This document shows positions 63,345 to 64,000 of a stretch of 64,000 bases of DNA, in pieces (position 1 is the stretch's first letter; the number at the start of each line of letters is the position of its first letter). Under the pieces are notes generated by a model. It was not told the origin of the DNA. It did not search any database and saw only the letters and a list, made by a program, of their open reading frames with translations. This stretch comes from Flavobacteriales bacterium (GTDB taxonomy: Bacteria; Bacteroidota; Bacteroidia; Flavobacteriales_F; PHOS-HE28). The DNA lies in assembly GCA_016702645.1 (NCBI GenBank), contig JADJDP010000052.1:7731-71730 (forward strand). The letters run 5' to 3'. The translations under genes were made by a program, and so were the position numbers.

Positions 63345-63352
63345 CAAATGTA
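63345..63352 (-). promoter_or_regulatory. Bacteroidota -7 box (TACATTTG) for the DUF2279 gene
   Basis: Minus-strand TACATTTG, full match to TAnnTTTG, followed by GGCCCC-like bases and the ATG at 63339, again leaving nearly no leader. Confidence 0.55.
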
Positions 63353-63399
63353 CCCGGCGGGATGCGGAACAGGCCTTGCGGCTCTGCTGACGGATACAG

Positions 63400-63407
63400 T
63401 ACTTTTG
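63400..63407 (+). promoter_or_regulatory. Bacteroidota -7 box (TACTTTTG) with upstream TTG
   Basis: TACTTTTG matches TAnnTTTG; TTG at 63376-63378 lies 21 bases upstream, close to the -33 spacing. The next gene starts at 63444, leaving about 30 bases of leader. Confidence 0.6.
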
Positions 63408-63443
63408 CCTGTGCTCCAAGGCTTTTGCTCCTTTCCCAAAGTG

Positions 63444-64000
63444 ATGTTCTTCCGCGCCTCCTGGATCCTGTCCTGGGTCCTCATTGGTACGTCTTTGTCA
63501 AGTCGTGCGCAAGGGCCATTGGTGCTGGACAGCGCACTTGCCAGCGACTGGATCACGCAGGACCAACTGCGGATACACGCATCGATGGTTCCGGGGAACT
63601 ATCTAGCCGTGCATGTTGCCATGGCCACGAGGCCCACATAGACGCGAACGGTTTCCTTTTCTCAGGACGGCAAGGGGCATGGTTGGTCAACGCGTTTCGA
63701 TGTGCTTGGCCATGGCAAGAAAAGTGCTCACGCAGTGCATGGTCCGCATCTGCTTCCTGCTTGGAAGACGATCTGGTTTTTCATGGTGTTGGAATGGATG
63801 TGCAATACCTGCACGGAGAAGAAGGGCTTCGCCAGAATTTCCTCGTGAACCAGGAACCCAATGGCAATGGCCCCCTGCGGATCGACCTGCAGTGCTCCGG
63901 CCCCTTGGTGCCACGACAGACCTCGCCTTCCAGCGCTGTGTTCGTGGATGACCAAGGAATTGAACAATTCTCCTACTCCGGCTTGAAGGTTTGGGATGCC
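63444..64000 (+). CDS. Exported protein, N-terminal part, frameshifted (runs off window)
   Basis: ATG 63444 begins a signal peptide (SWILSWVLIGTSLSSRAQG). The first frame ends at 63641 (MATRPT); the coding signal resumes in another frame with DANGFLFSGRQGAWLVNAF and is readable to base 64000 as DVQYLHGEEGLRQNFLVNQEP, NGPLRIDLQCSG and EQFSYSGLKVWDA. These phrases resemble the N-terminal domain of large Bacteroidota secreted proteins (SBBP-repeat or DUF7948 type, usually with a T9SS tail), but the family call is tentative. At least one indel lies between 63590 and 63650. Confidence 0.6.

Noticed and set aside
1..64000. CRISPR arrays, prophage, IS elements or toxin-antitoxin/defence modules.
   Set aside because: No spaced direct-repeat arrays, transposase, integrase, phage structural or nuclease/defence genes were seen on either strand.

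Overview
The window comes from a Bacteroidota genome, most likely a Flavobacteriales-type lineage with unusually high GC (about 60% by eye). Evidence: six proteins carrying a C-terminal type IX secretion (T9SS) sorting domain, a SusC-like TonB receptor, DUF4924 beside an OmpH/Skp chaperone, the LptD / amidase / MCE / Fe-S envelope neighbourhood, and the Bacteroidota promoter motif TAnnTTTG (here also TAnnTTCG) just upstream of many start codons. There is no phage, transposase, CRISPR or integrated element. It reads as ordinary chromosome with many small dispersed repeats.

Layout. 1-6.3 kb: 5' part of an M16 peptidase, an AlkB-type hydroxylase, a diverged malate-synthase-like protein, DUF551, FKBP isomerase, alpha/beta hydrolase, outer-membrane protein. 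6.3-9.7 kb: DjlA-like co-chaperone and a lemA-TPM-TPM operon. 9.6-18.6 kb: secreted proteins (three with T9SS domains), tRNA-Thr(CGT), a beta-barrel. 18.7-24.4 kb: EF-G paralogue, DUF5916 protein, hydrolase. 24.4-33.3 kb: secreted beta-helix protein, GH92 mannosidase, pirin, PQQ-type sugar dehydrogenase, TonB-dependent receptor. 33.3-43.5 kb: OsmC fusion, F420-type reductase, MazG, T9SS protein, OmpH, DUF4924, OstA/LptA, CotH-like beta-helix protein. 43.5-52 kb: conserved envelope cluster (ATPase-family protein, two Fe-S oxidoreductase proteins, MlaD, amidase, divergent LptD). 52-64 kb: MtaB, Lgt, IMPase, DUF4440, Na+ symporter, RecR, RNase P RNA, Smr, TonB-C protein, NUDIX, DUF2279, and the start of another secreted protein.

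Themes. Much of the coding capacity goes to building the outer envelope (LptD, OstA, MlaD, Lgt, OmpH, amidase) and to exported, surface-anchored or uptake proteins (T9SS cargo, TonB receptor, GH92). AlkB beside a glyoxylate-cycle-like enzyme hints at hydrocarbon or fatty-acid use, but the malate synthase motifs are altered.

Most unusual observations. (1) A short palindromic repeat (core cttcgacaagctcagg) occurs between genes, in frame inside mazG, at the frameshift in the OstA gene, and inside RNase P RNA, where it builds a peripheral helix. (2) A 10-bp tandem duplication removes the osmC stop codon and fuses it to the next gene. (3) About a dozen conserved genes carry 1-2 nt indels, usually in short homopolymers, which points to uncorrected long-read errors rather than gene decay. 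Genes marked frameshifted below should be read as probably intact in the organism.
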